From FEN-1219 sp964503125 (GTDB taxonomy: Bacteria > Pseudomonadota > Gammaproteobacteria > Steroidobacterales > Rariloculaceae): a DNA stretch of 64,000 nucleotides. The position numbers and the translations under genes were made by a program. The notes under the pieces are model-generated. The model worked only from the letters and a program-made list of their open reading frames with translations, did no database searches and had not been told where the DNA came from. Below are positions 25,054-34,261 of the stretch, one piece after another. The DNA lies in NCBI GenBank assembly GCA_964503125.1, contig CAZCZE010000041.1, forward strand, positions 6,293-70,292. The letters run 5' to 3'. Each line of letters begins with the position of its first letter. Within the stretch, counting starts at the first letter, position 1.

Positions 25054-26403
25054 CTACTCGAAGCTGAAGATGTCCTCCTCTTCGGGCCGCTCCATGTTCT
25101 GCTCGTAGTACTTTTCCCAGAGGTAGCCCCACGGCCGGCCGTACATATCTAGCTGCTCGAACTCGAACGTCGCGCCGGGCGTCACCGGCGTCGCCTTACC
25201 GTTGATCGGGTAGATCGTCTGCACGCAGTCGATGTAGATGTACGGCGGGCCTTCGCTGAGATCGCCGAGCTTGTCGAAGTTGCGCACGATGCGGATCGGC
25301 TCCACGAGCGCGTCCTCGTCGTAGAAGATCGCTTCGTGGTTCAACCCTAGGAACTTGCCGCTCGCGTCGCGGTACGGCGAGTAGATCTCGACCGTTTGCA
25401 TCTTGTTCGAGAACTCGAAGTCGGCATGCACCTTCCAACCGATGACGTTCGACGTCCACGTGATCAGCGTGTCGCCGTCCCAGAAGCCGATCGTCTCGCC
25501 ATACCAGCGCGGCACGTCGGCGCCGAGCCTTGGGGTCGCGCCTGACATGTCGAACTCGCGGCCGATGAGGATGTTGGTCACGAAGTTCCGCGCGATGCCG
25601 GTCATGATCTGGACTTGCTGCGGCGTCACGGTGATGTAGTGGTCGCGGATCGCGGCCTGGTGCCAGCGGCGCATGAAGCCTTCGGGCCAGCAGTACTGCG
25701 ACTGCCAATGTGCGACGTTCGTGTTGCCCGAGTGATACGCCTCCTGCACGAGGTACTGCTGATACTGCGGCGTCAGCAGCGACAGCATCGTCGGGAGCTG
25801 CAGCTTGCGCGCCTGGTACCAGCTCTCGGTCGATGCGCGGCCGTAGCGGCCCGTCCACTCGTCGCCGGGCACGGTCGCGTACGTGTGCTTCGTGGGCCCG
25901 CCGCGCCGCGTCGTCTCCGCGCGCAGCGCCTCGTACTGCTCTTGCGCCGTCTTGAACGGATACGGGCTCACGATGGCCTCGCGCGGATAGTCGTGGTCGC
26001 AATTTCCCCATCCCGCCGTCGCTGGCCCTTTCTCCCCGATCGCGCCGCGCGCGGTCCACATCTCTTCGATCGCGACGGTCGTGTTGCAACGGAAGTAACG
26101 CGGATCGGACCAGAGAGCCTGGTCCTTGTAGAAGTCGTCGGACGTGAACATGTCGCGAGGCAGCGGCTCGATGCCCTTGGGCGCTTCGCCGGGCGGCGCC
26201 GAGCCGATGAACGCTCTCGTTTGCCGGTCATAGCCGGCGCCGACCACGGGCAGCGCGCTGGCGTCCACCATGACGGGTGCGCCGCGCCCTACGCTTTTGA
26301 AGTCGATCTGCGGGCTTTGCTGCGCCGCCGCCGGCAGCGTTGTCGCGACCGCGATCGCGACCGCCGCAAAGCTCCAGCCCAGGTTGATGCTCTTCGTCGC
26401 CAT
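25054..26403 (-). CDS. Exported protein of unknown function, family with 21503 and 48355 (copy B)
   Basis: 449 residues from ATG 26403; AAGGGG lies 6-7 nt upstream, which decides against the earlier ATG at 26421. Signal peptide to about residue 28 (TTLPAAAQ). All family blocks are present: DPRYFRCNT, PREAIVSPYPFKTAQEQYEAL, QLPTMLSLLTPQYQQ, QYCWPEGFMRRWHQ, PRWYGETIGFWDGDTLITWTSN and the ending EEDIFSFE. It stands alone, unlike copies A and C which head multi-gene runs. The conserved Trp-, Tyr- and acid-rich C-terminus may be a sorting or binding element (inference). Confidence 0.75.
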   Translation of the reverse strand: MATKSINLGWSFAAVAIAVATTLPAAAQQSPQIDFKSVGRGAPVMVDASALPVVGAGYDRQTRAFIGSAPPGEAPKGIEPLPRDMFTSDDFYKDQALWSDPRYFRCNTTVAIEEMWTARGAIGEKGPATAGWGNCDHDYPREAIVSPYPFKTAQEQYEALRAETTRRGGPTKHTYATVPGDEWTGRYGRASTESWYQARKLQLPTMLSLLTPQYQQYLVQEAYHSGNTNVAHWQSQYCWPEGFMRRWHQAAIRDHYITVTPQQVQIMTGIARNFVTNILIGREFDMSGATPRLGADVPRWYGETIGFWDGDTLITWTSNVIGWKVHADFEFSNKMQTVEIYSPYRDASGKFLGLNHEAIFYDEDALVEPIRIVRNFDKLGDLSEGPPYIYIDCVQTIYPINGKATPVTPGATFEFEQLDMYGRPWGYLWEKYYEQNMERPEEEDIFSFE

Positions 26404-26505
26404 TGGTTTCCCCTTGATCACGGCCAGTGCTCGGACGCCCGAGCCTCGATATTGAAGCGACTATTGACCCACGGCAAATGCAATTCAGCCGCCGCAGGGG
26501 AAACT

Positions 26506-26925
26506 TTAGAATCGCAGTGCCGACCCCTTATCCAACGAGCCGTGCACCGACCTACGCGAGCATGCCAGCAAGACGGCGGCGCCGACGTCGAACGCCAGAC
26601 AGAAAGCGGGCCACCACCGCGGCACGCCGGGATTCTCCACGACGAGATCGTGAAATAGGTCGAACACGCCGTGACCGGCGAGGCAAGCCACGAGGAGCCA
26701 TGGGTAGAACTTGAAGCCCATTACGGCCACGAGCACGAAGAGGGTCATCACGAGCGTTTCGACGACGAGCGCGTGCGTCGAACCGCCCATCACGGCGAAC
26801 AACACGTAGTACGAAGCGATGACGATCGCCATGGTCGAGTAGAACGCTCGGTCGCGGTCCAACCCCGTCCACCGCGCGAAGCGCGAAACCACGAGCGCGA
26901 GAACGATGCCAATGGCGTATCCCAT
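26506..26925 (-). CDS. Small integral membrane protein divergent from AraC-type regulator
   Basis: 139 residues from ATG 26923-26925; upstream in-frame codons are not protein-like. Four hydrophobic helices (GIVLALVVSRFARW, TMAIVIASYYVLFAVMGG, LVMTLFVLVAVMGF, WWPAFCLAFDVGAAVLLAC). A loop with CLAGHGVFDLFHD between helices three and four is His/Asp-rich. It is divergently arranged with the regulator at 27029, about 100 bp apart, so that regulator probably controls it. Function unknown. Confidence 0.7.
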   Translation of the reverse strand: MGYAIGIVLALVVSRFARWTGLDRDRAFYSTMAIVIASYYVLFAVMGGSTHALVVETLVMTLFVLVAVMGFKFYPWLLVACLAGHGVFDLFHDLVVENPGVPRWWPAFCLAFDVGAAVLLACSRRSVHGSLDKGSALRF

Positions 26926-27028
26926 GGAGCTGCCCCTTACCGTGCCTCTCGGCTGAGGGGGCAAAGTGTGGCAAGCAAGCCGCCGCTTCGCTTGAACGTA
27001 ACGGCTGATCTCATGTGCGTGGCGTAGG

Positions 27029-27802
27029 ATGGACTCGATGGCCGAGCCGGTGAGCACCGCCCAGTATTTCCCGTGGGACGGCGGCGCGATCTTCGTCGGC
27101 ACTGCAGGCGTGCTTCCCGCGCACGCCCATCAAGCGATCCAGATCTGCTTCCTGTTCGAGGGCCGCATCCGCCTGCGCCCGAACGACGAAGCTCCGTGGA
27201 CCGACTACGACCTCGGCGTCGTCCCGTCGCGGCACCCGCACGCGATGGACGGCTCGAAGATTCACTACGGCGCGACGCTCTTCGTCGAGCCCGAGACGCG
27301 CGAAGGGCGAGTCCTCACCGAGCATTACTTGCGAAACGGCATCGCCGGCCTCGACCGTGCCCCCGTCGAAGCGCTCGTACGCGAGCTGCGTGCCGTAGCC
27401 CTGGAACGGCGCGGCCGCGAAGCGATCGTCGCTCTCGCGCGGCGGCTCGTGCAGTCGCTGACGCAACACTCGTGGCCCTCGGTCACCAGCGACGAGCGGA
27501 TCCTCCGCGCCGTGCGCTACGTGAACGACCACTTGGCGGCGCCGATCACGCTGAAGCAAGTCGCAGGAGTAGCCCATCTGTCGCCGAGCCGTTTCCGGCA
27601 CCTGTTCGCCGAGCAGACCGGCATGGGCTTGCGCCAGTACGTCCTGTGGCGACGCTTCGTCAGCGTGTGGGAGCACCGGATGAACGGCGCATCGCTCTCG
27701 ACGGCCGCGCACGCCGCGGGGTTTGCGGACTCCGCACACCTGGCGCGCACGAGCCGCCGCATGATCGGGATCCCGCCGTCTCTGCTGGACATTGCAGAAT
27801 AG
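27029..27802 (+). CDS. AraC/XylS-family transcriptional regulator
   Basis: 257 residues. The N-terminal cupin-like sensor holds a His cluster (LPAHAHQAIQICFLFEGRIRL and PSRHPHAM). The C-terminal two-helix-turn-helix domain starts RAVRYVNDHLAAPITLKQVAGVAHLSPSRFRHLF and continues SLSTAAHAAGFADSAHLARTSRRMIG, the normal AraC pattern. The effector is unknown. Its most likely target is the divergent membrane-protein gene ending at 26925. A second ATG at 27038 is an alternative start. Confidence 0.88.
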   Translation: MDSMAEPVSTAQYFPWDGGAIFVGTAGVLPAHAHQAIQICFLFEGRIRLRPNDEAPWTDYDLGVVPSRHPHAMDGSKIHYGATLFVEPETREGRVLTEHYLRNGIAGLDRAPVEALVRELRAVALERRGREAIVALARRLVQSLTQHSWPSVTSDERILRAVRYVNDHLAAPITLKQVAGVAHLSPSRFRHLFAEQTGMGLRQYVLWRRFVSVWEHRMNGASLSTAAHAAGFADSAHLARTSRRMIGIPPSLLDIAE

Positions 27803-27876
27803 CCGCTGCGTTCAAGGCGCCTCTGTGAGCGCGCGGTAGATTGCGCTCGCACTTCAACCCTTTTAGGAGAAACGTC

Positions 27877-28032
27877 ATGAACGAAGCCAAGAAGAGCCCG
27901 TGTGCTTGCAACGCCTGCTTGGGATCGAGCTGCCGCTGCGGCTGTCAGAGCACGGTCGCGCGCGAAGCGTGTGCGTGCGGCCCGCAGTGCCGTTGCGGCT
28001 GCACGTGCGCGCAGCCGGCGGACGCCCGCTAG
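27877..28032 (+). CDS. Metallothionein-like 51-residue Cys-rich protein
   Basis: 51 residues with 12 cysteines after a Lys-containing head, arranged in two similar halves: CACNACLGSSCRCGC and CACGPQCRCGCTC. No aromatic residues. AGGAGA sits 8 nt before the ATG. The density and CxC/CxxC spacing are those of small metal-sequestering metallothioneins (Zn, Cu or Cd), although it does not match the SmtA pattern closely. It ends 4 bp from a convergent permease gene. No metal-responsive regulator is adjacent. Confidence 0.7.
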   Translation: MNEAKKSPCACNACLGSSCRCGCQSTVAREACACGPQCRCGCTCAQPADAR

Positions 28033-28036
28033 CACG

Positions 28037-30478
28037 TCACTCGGTGCGCAGTGCGTCCACCGGATCCAGCCGCGTGGCGCGGCGCGCCGGCACGAAGCAG
28101 GCGAGCAGCGTCACGGCGGCGAGCAGCAGGCAAATCGAGATGAACGTCGCCGGGTCCGTCGTGCTCGTGTTGACAAGCACGGACGATAGGACGCGGCTCG
28201 CTCCCACGGCCGCGAGCACTCCGAGCACGAGGCCCAGCAAGATCCGCGTAATGCCGTGCTTCAGGACGAGCCAGAGGATGTCGCGGCGCCCCGCGCCGAG
28301 CGCCATGCGCACGCCGAGCTCCTGGGTTCTCTGCCCGACGCCATGGGCGGTCACGGCATAGATTCCGACCGCCGAGATCAGCAGCGCGATGACGGCGAAC
28401 GTGGCGAACAGCGTTCCGAAGATGCGATAGGGCCAGTTTCGCTGCGCGAGGATGTCGTCCATCGTCCGGATGTTGTACAGCGGCAGGTCGGCGTCGACTT
28501 GCCGCAGCTCGTTGCGAATCGCGGCGACGACGGTATCTCCGGAGCCGCTGCTTCGTGCGAGGATCGTGAACGCGCCCAGTGGGTCCTGGCGGAACGGCAC
28601 ATAGACCGTGGGCTGGACGCTCAAGTCCTGGTTCGGGCTCTGCTGAAAAACCGGCGGGCTCACGCCGATGATGGTGAGCCAGGGTGCCGCGAGATCTTCG
28701 GTGCCGCGATTGACGTTCTCTCCGAGACGCAGACGCATTCCCAGCGGGTCCGTGTCCGGAAAATATCGCGCCACGAACGGCTCGTTCACGATGACCGCTT
28801 CGGCGCCCGCGGCGCCGTCGGTTTCGGTAAACGCGCGTCCGCGCCTGACGGCCAAATCGAGTGCGTCGAAATAACCGGGAACGACGACGATGCGCGCGAC
28901 GTTCGGCAGACGGTTATTCGCATCGGTCATCTCGCGGCCTTCGATCTTGAGCGTTCTGATCTGCGCGCCGCCGGCCGGCGGTTGTGAAACGATCGTCAGG
29001 TCGGCGACGCCCGGCAGCGATTCGAGCCTCTCCGCGAGGCGCTCCTGGAACGCCAGACGATCCGCCGGCTGCGGATACCGGGCGTTGGGCAGAGTGACCT
29101 GCACGGTCACCAGGTTCTCTGTATCCACTCCGATATCGAACTGCTGCGTGATCAGGAAGCTCCGGATCATCAAGCCGGCGCCCACGAGCAGCACGATGGT
29201 CAGGGCGATCTGTCCCACGAGCAACACATCCGTCATCCTGCCCGCCCGCCTTCCGCTGCCCCCGCTGCGGCCGCCTTCCTTCAAGTTCTCGTTGACGTTC
29301 GACTTGGAAATCTGCAGGGCCGGCGCGAGCCCGAACAGAATGCCCGTGAACACGGAGACGGCTGCAAAGTACGCGAACACGCGGTAGTCCATCGAAAAGT
29401 CGAGCCAATAGGGTCTCCCCGTCGGCTGCGTCGCAACGTCGATCCAGCGCACTCCGAGAAGGCCGACGCCGAGCCCGAGAGCTCCGCCGACGAGGCTCAG
29501 CATCACGCTCTCGACGAGCAGTTGCCGGACAACGCGCCAGCGGCTCGCGCCCATCGCCGTGCGGATCGAAGTCTCGCGCGTGCGCCGGATCGCGCGCGAC
29601 AACAAAAGGTTGGCGACGTTGGCGCACGCGATGAGCAGCACGAAGCACACGGCGCCCAGCAACGAATAGAGGATCACGCGGATCGGCCCCGTCGTCCCGC
29701 GGTCCGTGTACGGTGCAACGCTCGCTTCGATGTCCTTGTTGGTCTCGGGATAGGCTTCCGCCAGCGACCGGGCTATCCCGGACAGCTCGACCCCGGCACG
29801 CTCGAACGAGACGTCGTCGCCGAGACGGCCGAACACCACGAGCTGGCGCGCGTCGCGACGTTCCGCGGCCGCGTCCGGAATGAATGGAATCCAGAGGCGC
29901 GTGTCCTGCGGGAAGCCTTCCCCCGGCCGCATGACGCCGATCACCGTGTAGTCCGAGAGATTGATGCGGATCGTCCGGCCGAGAATATCTGCGTCGCCGG
30001 CGTAGCGCGTTTGCCATAGGCCGTAACTCAGGAGCGCCACGGGATCGGCGCCGCGCTGCTCGTCTGCTGCCGTGAAATCCCTGCCGATCAGCGGCTGGGT
30101 TCCAAGCAGCGAAAAGGTGTTGGCGCTGAGACGGGCGCCGCCCACGCGTTCGGCAGCGGCATCCCCGTCGCTGAGATCCGCCTGGAGATTGTTGAATGCC
30201 CCGAGCCCCTTGAACGACCGGCTTTGCTCGCCAAAGTCGATGAAGTCGGGATACGAGGTCCCACCGACGTTCGGATTGAAGCCGCCGGTCGCGCGCGCGC
30301 TGATGAAGGCGATCTCGCCGGGATTGTCGAACGGCATCCCCTTGAAGAGGACGGAATTGACGATCGTGAAGATCGCAGTGTTCACGCCGATGCCGAGAGC
30401 CATGGTGATCACGACCACGGCCGTGAATGCCCGGCTCTTCAGAAGCACTCTGAGCCCGAATCGCAGGTCCTGGAGCAT
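28037..30478 (-). CDS. ADOP-type orphan ABC permease
   Basis: 813 residues from ATG 30478. Start MLQDLRFGLRVLLKSRAFT, then ITMALGIGVNTAIFTIVNSVLFKGMPF. The periplasmic MacB-like domain follows, then the first FtsX unit (LLGAVCFVLLIACANVANLLLSRAIRRTRETSIRTAMGA) and a second FtsX unit ending FVPARRATRLDPVDALRTE. Eight membrane helices in the duplicated-FtsX layout. No ATPase gene beside it. The family is proposed to move lipids, lipoproteins or peptides, but substrates are unproven. Less similar to the 53-62 kb copies than those are to each other. Confidence 0.9.
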   Translation of the reverse strand: MLQDLRFGLRVLLKSRAFTAVVVITMALGIGVNTAIFTIVNSVLFKGMPFDNPGEIAFISARATGGFNPNVGGTSYPDFIDFGEQSRSFKGLGAFNNLQADLSDGDAAAERVGGARLSANTFSLLGTQPLIGRDFTAADEQRGADPVALLSYGLWQTRYAGDADILGRTIRINLSDYTVIGVMRPGEGFPQDTRLWIPFIPDAAAERRDARQLVVFGRLGDDVSFERAGVELSGIARSLAEAYPETNKDIEASVAPYTDRGTTGPIRVILYSLLGAVCFVLLIACANVANLLLSRAIRRTRETSIRTAMGASRWRVVRQLLVESVMLSLVGGALGLGVGLLGVRWIDVATQPTGRPYWLDFSMDYRVFAYFAAVSVFTGILFGLAPALQISKSNVNENLKEGGRSGGSGRRAGRMTDVLLVGQIALTIVLLVGAGLMIRSFLITQQFDIGVDTENLVTVQVTLPNARYPQPADRLAFQERLAERLESLPGVADLTIVSQPPAGGAQIRTLKIEGREMTDANNRLPNVARIVVVPGYFDALDLAVRRGRAFTETDGAAGAEAVIVNEPFVARYFPDTDPLGMRLRLGENVNRGTEDLAAPWLTIIGVSPPVFQQSPNQDLSVQPTVYVPFRQDPLGAFTILARSSGSGDTVVAAIRNELRQVDADLPLYNIRTMDDILAQRNWPYRIFGTLFATFAVIALLISAVGIYAVTAHGVGQRTQELGVRMALGAGRRDILWLVLKHGITRILLGLVLGVLAAVGASRVLSSVLVNTSTTDPATFISICLLLAAVTLLACFVPARRATRLDPVDALRTE

Positions 30479-30604
30479 CCGCTGATCCCTACCGTAAAGG
30501 TCGCCCGTCGCGCACGCAGGCCCCAACGGTATAGGAGCCGTCGGCGAGCCCAACGGTTGCACGGTTTTCGCGCCGCGCGATCATACCGTGGCGCGGCTAG
30601 TGCC

Positions 30605-31105
30605 TCACTGCTTGTCGTAGACGAGTCGCAGGCGGAGCGTGTTCCCTTGGCCGTCCGGAACCTCTCCCACGATCGTCAACGTGCGGCCGTCCTCCGATAC
30701 CTTTTTGGTTCCGGAAGCGGTGATGCGTCCACCGAACTTGTCGACCCACTCGACGGTGCGGTCGTCCACCGGCTTTTCGGAATAGGCCAGCGGCGTCGGC
30801 GTGCCCGCCATTTGCAGGGCGGCGAGAACGCCCGAGCTGTACTCGGCGTAGTCTCGTCCGTCGCTTTTCGCAGCGAACTGTAGAAACCCTGGATTCCCTC
30901 GGGCGTCGATGAACACAGCGAGCCCCACCAAGTAGCCGTCGTCCGCAACGTCGTAGCGCCTCACCTCCGATTGAGGCGGGGGCCCCAAGAACTGTGATGC
31001 CTCCTTGTTGAGCTTCCACGTGCCGACGATGTGCGGCACTTGCCCGTGCGCCGCGGCCGACAGGCCAAGAAGAGCGAGGGTCGCAAGCGCGTATCGGTAT
31101 TTCAT
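30605..31105 (-). CDS. Small exported beta-rich protein (lipocalin-like)
   Basis: 166 residues, signal peptide 1-21 (LLGLSAAAHGQ). The mature start VPHIVGTWKLNKEASQF is the GTWKLN pattern of small lipocalin-like or DUF-type extracytoplasmic proteins. The rest alternates strands and turns (GRTLTIVGEVPDGQGNTLRLRLVYDKQ at the end). Ligand unknown. It may be co-transcribed with the permease at 28037 (126 bp apart, same strand). Confidence 0.7.
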   Translation of the reverse strand: MKYRYALATLALLGLSAAAHGQVPHIVGTWKLNKEASQFLGPPPQSEVRRYDVADDGYLVGLAVFIDARGNPGFLQFAAKSDGRDYAEYSSGVLAALQMAGTPTPLAYSEKPVDDRTVEWVDKFGGRITASGTKKVSEDGRTLTIVGEVPDGQGNTLRLRLVYDKQ

Positions 31106-31365
31106 CGAGCACCCCTGGGTCCGTCTTGAAGTGTTTCCCGGCGATCATAGCGCCGGCGCACGGCGCACGGCTGGACTCGAGCTCATTCAACCGGCGCTGA
31201 CGAGCGTCGGCGGGCAAGTCGACCCACGCCACCGCACAGGCCAGACGGATTCGACTGGGGTGGCTGGTTGCCAACGAAATCTATTAGTAATCGCCAGCGC
31301 CCCGGCCGGTCGGAGCCTGACGACACCTTTGCGCGGCGGCGCGCGAGCAGTATTCTCGGCCGGAT

Positions 31366-32238
31366 ATGGACCAACGTAGACCTAAGCGAATCGACCCGGA
31401 GGTCGGCGACAGCGGCCACCTGGGCGTCGATCCGCGCGACGTGCAGTTTCACGCGCGGCGCATGCGTCAGGCCAAGGAGGTCGGGCCGCTCGGCAAGCTC
31501 TTCCGCTTCGGTGCGGTCGTTGTCGTTCTCGCCGGTGCGTTCGCGATCTACTGGAACTTCGACACGCTCCGCCGGATGCACTTCGACTTCTCGGCGCTGA
31601 CGAGCGCATTCTCCCGCGACGCGGCGCCAGGCACCCAGGCTGCCGGAAGTGCCGGCGAGCCCGGCACGCCAGACGGGCGCAACCCCATCGCGGGGGTCAG
31701 CTTGCCGACGAGCCTCCCGGGCGAAGAGCCTGAAGCGGAGACCGTCGCCGCGCCGGCCGACAGCCCCGCGGCCGCGACCGTCGCCACGGCGCCGTCGTCC
31801 GGCGCCACCGAGCCCCAGCGCGAGACCACTGCGGCGCTTCCCACCGTAACGGCCGAGGCCCGGCCCGCGCCCGCCCCACCTCCGGAGCCGGAACCGCCGC
31901 CGGGGCCGGAGACGTTCGGCTTCGGCTCGAGCACCATCAGCGTCTCCGAAGCGGATGCCAGCGCCGCCGTGCTCGTGCTTCGCGACGGCGACCGCAGGCG
32001 ACCTTCCTCGATCACCTGGTGGACCGTGGACGGCACCGCCAGAGCCGGCGCCGACTTCGCGGACCTGGGCCGACAGGTCCTACGTTTCGCGGCCAGCGAG
32101 CAGAACCGGGCGATCCGCGTTCCGATCGTCGGCGACCGCGCCGTCGAGGGCCCGGAGAATTTCTACATCCACATCGCAGCCGGCGATTCGGCCGAAACGC
32201 TCGCGCGCATCGAGGTCGTCATCGTCGACGACGACTGA
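31366..32238 (+). CDS. Membrane-anchored protein with one Calx-beta domain
   Basis: 290 residues. The cytoplasmic head (1-47) is followed by one helix (FGAVVVVLAGAFAIYWNF) and a long Ala/Pro/Glu linker (about 80-180). A single Calx-beta domain ends the protein: FGFGSSTISVSEADASAAVLVLRDG, then WWTVDGTARAGADF and the closing VEGPENFYIHIA…VVIVDDD. Calx-beta repeats bind calcium and are mostly found in large adhesins; one on a stalk may be an envelope sensor or scaffold. The SDR gene starts 7 bp later, so they are likely one operon. Confidence 0.8.
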   Translation: MDQRRPKRIDPEVGDSGHLGVDPRDVQFHARRMRQAKEVGPLGKLFRFGAVVVVLAGAFAIYWNFDTLRRMHFDFSALTSAFSRDAAPGTQAAGSAGEPGTPDGRNPIAGVSLPTSLPGEEPEAETVAAPADSPAAATVATAPSSGATEPQRETTAALPTVTAEARPAPAPPPEPEPPPGPETFGFGSSTISVSEADASAAVLVLRDGDRRRPSSITWWTVDGTARAGADFADLGRQVLRFAASEQNRAIRVPIVGDRAVEGPENFYIHIAAGDSAETLARIEVVIVDDD

Positions 32239-32245
32239 CCAGCCG

Positions 32246-32992
32246 ATGAGTAGTATCTCCGACCCAGCGACGGTCCAAGGTCGACGCGCAGCCGTCACCG
32301 GCGCCGCCAGCGGCATCGGCGCCGCGACGGCGCGGCGCCTACAGGCGCAGGGCTGGCGCGTGGCGTGCCTCGACCGCGATCTCGCCGGCGCGCGCGCGAC
32401 GGCCGGTCAGAACGGCATCGCCATCGAGGTCGACGTGGCCGACGAGCGGTCAGTGGTCCAGGCGTTCGGGCAGATCGGCGCCGCGTGGGGCGGGCTCGAC
32501 GCGCTCGTCACGGCCGCGGGCATCATCGACACCACGCCATTCTTCGCGACGACGGTCGCGCAATTTCGCCAGCTCTTCGATATCAACGTGATCGGCTCGT
32601 TCTTGAGCGTACGCGAAGGCGCGGAGCTCATGCAGAGCGGCGCGCGCATCTGCATGGTGGCGAGCATCTCGAGCTACACGGGCGGCGGCTACGTCGCGAA
32701 GGGCGCGTATGCCACGAGCAAAGGCGCCGTGCTCACGATGATGAAAAGCTGCGCTCGCGAGCTTGGGCCGAAGGGCATCGCCGTGAACGCGGTGGCGCCC
32801 GGCTTCATCGACACGCCGTTCGTCGCCGCCGCGATGAGCGACCCGGTACGCCGCAAGGTAGTGGAAGCCGCCGTCGGCAAGGTGGGCACGGCCGAGCAGA
32901 TCGCGGAGTGCTGCGCGTGGCTCGTCTCGCCGGCCGCGGACTTCGTCCACGGGTCCACGCTGATCGCGGACGGCGGAATCCTGATGCGCTGA
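32246..32992 (+). CDS. SDR-family NAD(P)-dependent oxidoreductase
   Basis: 248 residues. Classical SDR features in order: TGAASGIG nucleotide loop (19-26), VTAAGI in place of NNAG, ASISSYTGGG with the active-site Ser, Y-x3-K in YATSKGA, and AVAPGFIDTPF after the fourth motif. Ends with GSTLIADGGILMR, usual for 3-oxoacyl-ACP-reductase-like SDRs. Substrate not predictable. The NNAG-to-TAAG change keeps the first Ala but removes the Asn of the catalytic tetrad region, so activity should be checked. Confidence 0.85.
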   Translation: MSSISDPATVQGRRAAVTGAASGIGAATARRLQAQGWRVACLDRDLAGARATAGQNGIAIEVDVADERSVVQAFGQIGAAWGGLDALVTAAGIIDTTPFFATTVAQFRQLFDINVIGSFLSVREGAELMQSGARICMVASISSYTGGGYVAKGAYATSKGAVLTMMKSCARELGPKGIAVNAVAPGFIDTPFVAAAMSDPVRRKVVEAAVGKVGTAEQIAECCAWLVSPAADFVHGSTLIADGGILMR

Positions 32993-33092
32993 CGGCGAGC
33001 GACGTCATGCCCGCCGCGCTGCTGGCTCGCCGCCGCGCTCGGTAGCATGCACGGCGAATGTTTCTTGTTGCGCGAAACGCGCGGGTAGCCGC

Positions 33093-34244
33093 CTACGACG
33101 CCTCGTTATCGAGCACGGTATCCGTCTCGATGCCCGCGTAGAACACCCAGACGTTCTCGTCGCCCGTCAAGAGCTCGATGTATTTCGGGTGCACGAACAG
33201 GGACTCGCGCCCGGCGTTGAGCTCCTCGAGCACGCCTATCTCGACGAGCGACTTCAAGTAGACCGAAGCGGTCTGCCGCTTCGCGAGCCCCGCATCGACG
33301 ACGTTCGCGATGCGGCAATACGGCTGCTTGAACAGCAGCTCGACGAGCTCCCAGGTGTAGATCTTCGGCAAGCGGCGGTGGATGAACTCGCCCGTGTGGC
33401 GCATGAGGTCGCGGATGGCTTTGACCTTGTCCGTGGTCCAGCCGCACGTGTTCTCGATGCTGTCGAGCATGAACGTGATCCACGGCGCCCAGTTTTGCTT
33501 CGTCGTGACCTCGAGCAGCAGGCGGTAGTAATCGGCCTTGTTGCGAATGATGTAGCGGCTCAGATAGAGAATCGGAGTGTCGAGCAGCCCCTGGTGCACG
33601 AGATAGAGAATGTTGAGAATTCTGCCCGTGCGGCCGTTGCCGTCGGCGAACGGATGGATCGCCTCGAACTGGTAGTGCTGCACGGCGCAGCGAATCAACG
33701 GATCGAGGTCGCTGCGCGCCACTAGGAATTGCTGCCAGTTCTCGAGCTTCTCGAGGATCACGGGCTTGCTGTCGGGCGGCGTGTACACGACGGCGCCCGT
33801 CGTCGTGTTGCGCAGCGTCGTGCCGGGCTTCGAGCGAATGGCGAGCCGCTCGTCCTTGATCGTGCGGCAGACGTCGATCGCGGTCTCGATCGTGAGCTCG
33901 CCTGCCCGCACTTTGCGCGTGCCTTCGAACAGCGCGCGCCGATAGCGCAACGCTTCCTTGGTCGCGGGGTCCGCGGCGCGCGGCTCGGGCGCATCGACGT
34001 ACTCGAGCAGCTTGTCGGTCGTCGTCACGATGTTCTCGATTTCCGAGCTCGCCTGCGCTTCGAGCAGCGGCAGCGCGTTGACGAGCACGGCCGCGTTCGG
34101 AATGAGCTCCGCGGCCTGCCGCAGCTCCGCGAGCGCTACGCGGGCGTTGATGCACTTCTTGAGGATCGCCGCGGTTTCGATGCTCTCGAGCGGCGGGGGT
34201 AACGGCGGCAGATCGTTGTAGGGAATCGACGGATCGAAGGCCAT
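33093..34244 (-). CDS. Fic-domain protein (AMPylator/nucleotidyl transferase), class II autoinhibited
   Basis: 383 residues. Fic core motif HPFADGNGRTGR at 197-208 with catalytic H197. The N-terminal inhibitory helix has SSEIENI (66-72), the [S/T]xxxE[G/N] motif that blocks ATP, making it class II. The C-terminal winged helix reads RQTASVYLKSLVEIGVLEEL. Fic enzymes add AMP or similar groups to Ser/Thr/Tyr of target proteins. The C-terminal helix-turn-helix could bind DNA, and the promoter side of this gene is the box array at 34262-34490, 18 bp upstream of the start. No separate antitoxin gene is visible. Confidence 0.9.
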   Translation of the reverse strand: MAFDPSIPYNDLPPLPPPLESIETAAILKKCINARVALAELRQAAELIPNAAVLVNALPLLEAQASSEIENIVTTTDKLLEYVDAPEPRAADPATKEALRYRRALFEGTRKVRAGELTIETAIDVCRTIKDERLAIRSKPGTTLRNTTTGAVVYTPPDSKPVILEKLENWQQFLVARSDLDPLIRCAVQHYQFEAIHPFADGNGRTGRILNILYLVHQGLLDTPILYLSRYIIRNKADYYRLLLEVTTKQNWAPWITFMLDSIENTCGWTTDKVKAIRDLMRHTGEFIHRRLPKIYTWELVELLFKQPYCRIANVVDAGLAKRQTASVYLKSLVEIGVLEELNAGRESLFVHPKYIELLTGDENVWVFYAGIETDTVLDNEAS

Positions 34245-34261
34245 GTGTACGAATTCTCCCT

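Noticed and set aside
28037..30478. MacAB-type tripartite efflux pump
   Set aside because: No MacB ATPase domain in the protein and no HlyD/MacA or TolC gene nearby; the duplicated FtsX layout is ADOP-like.
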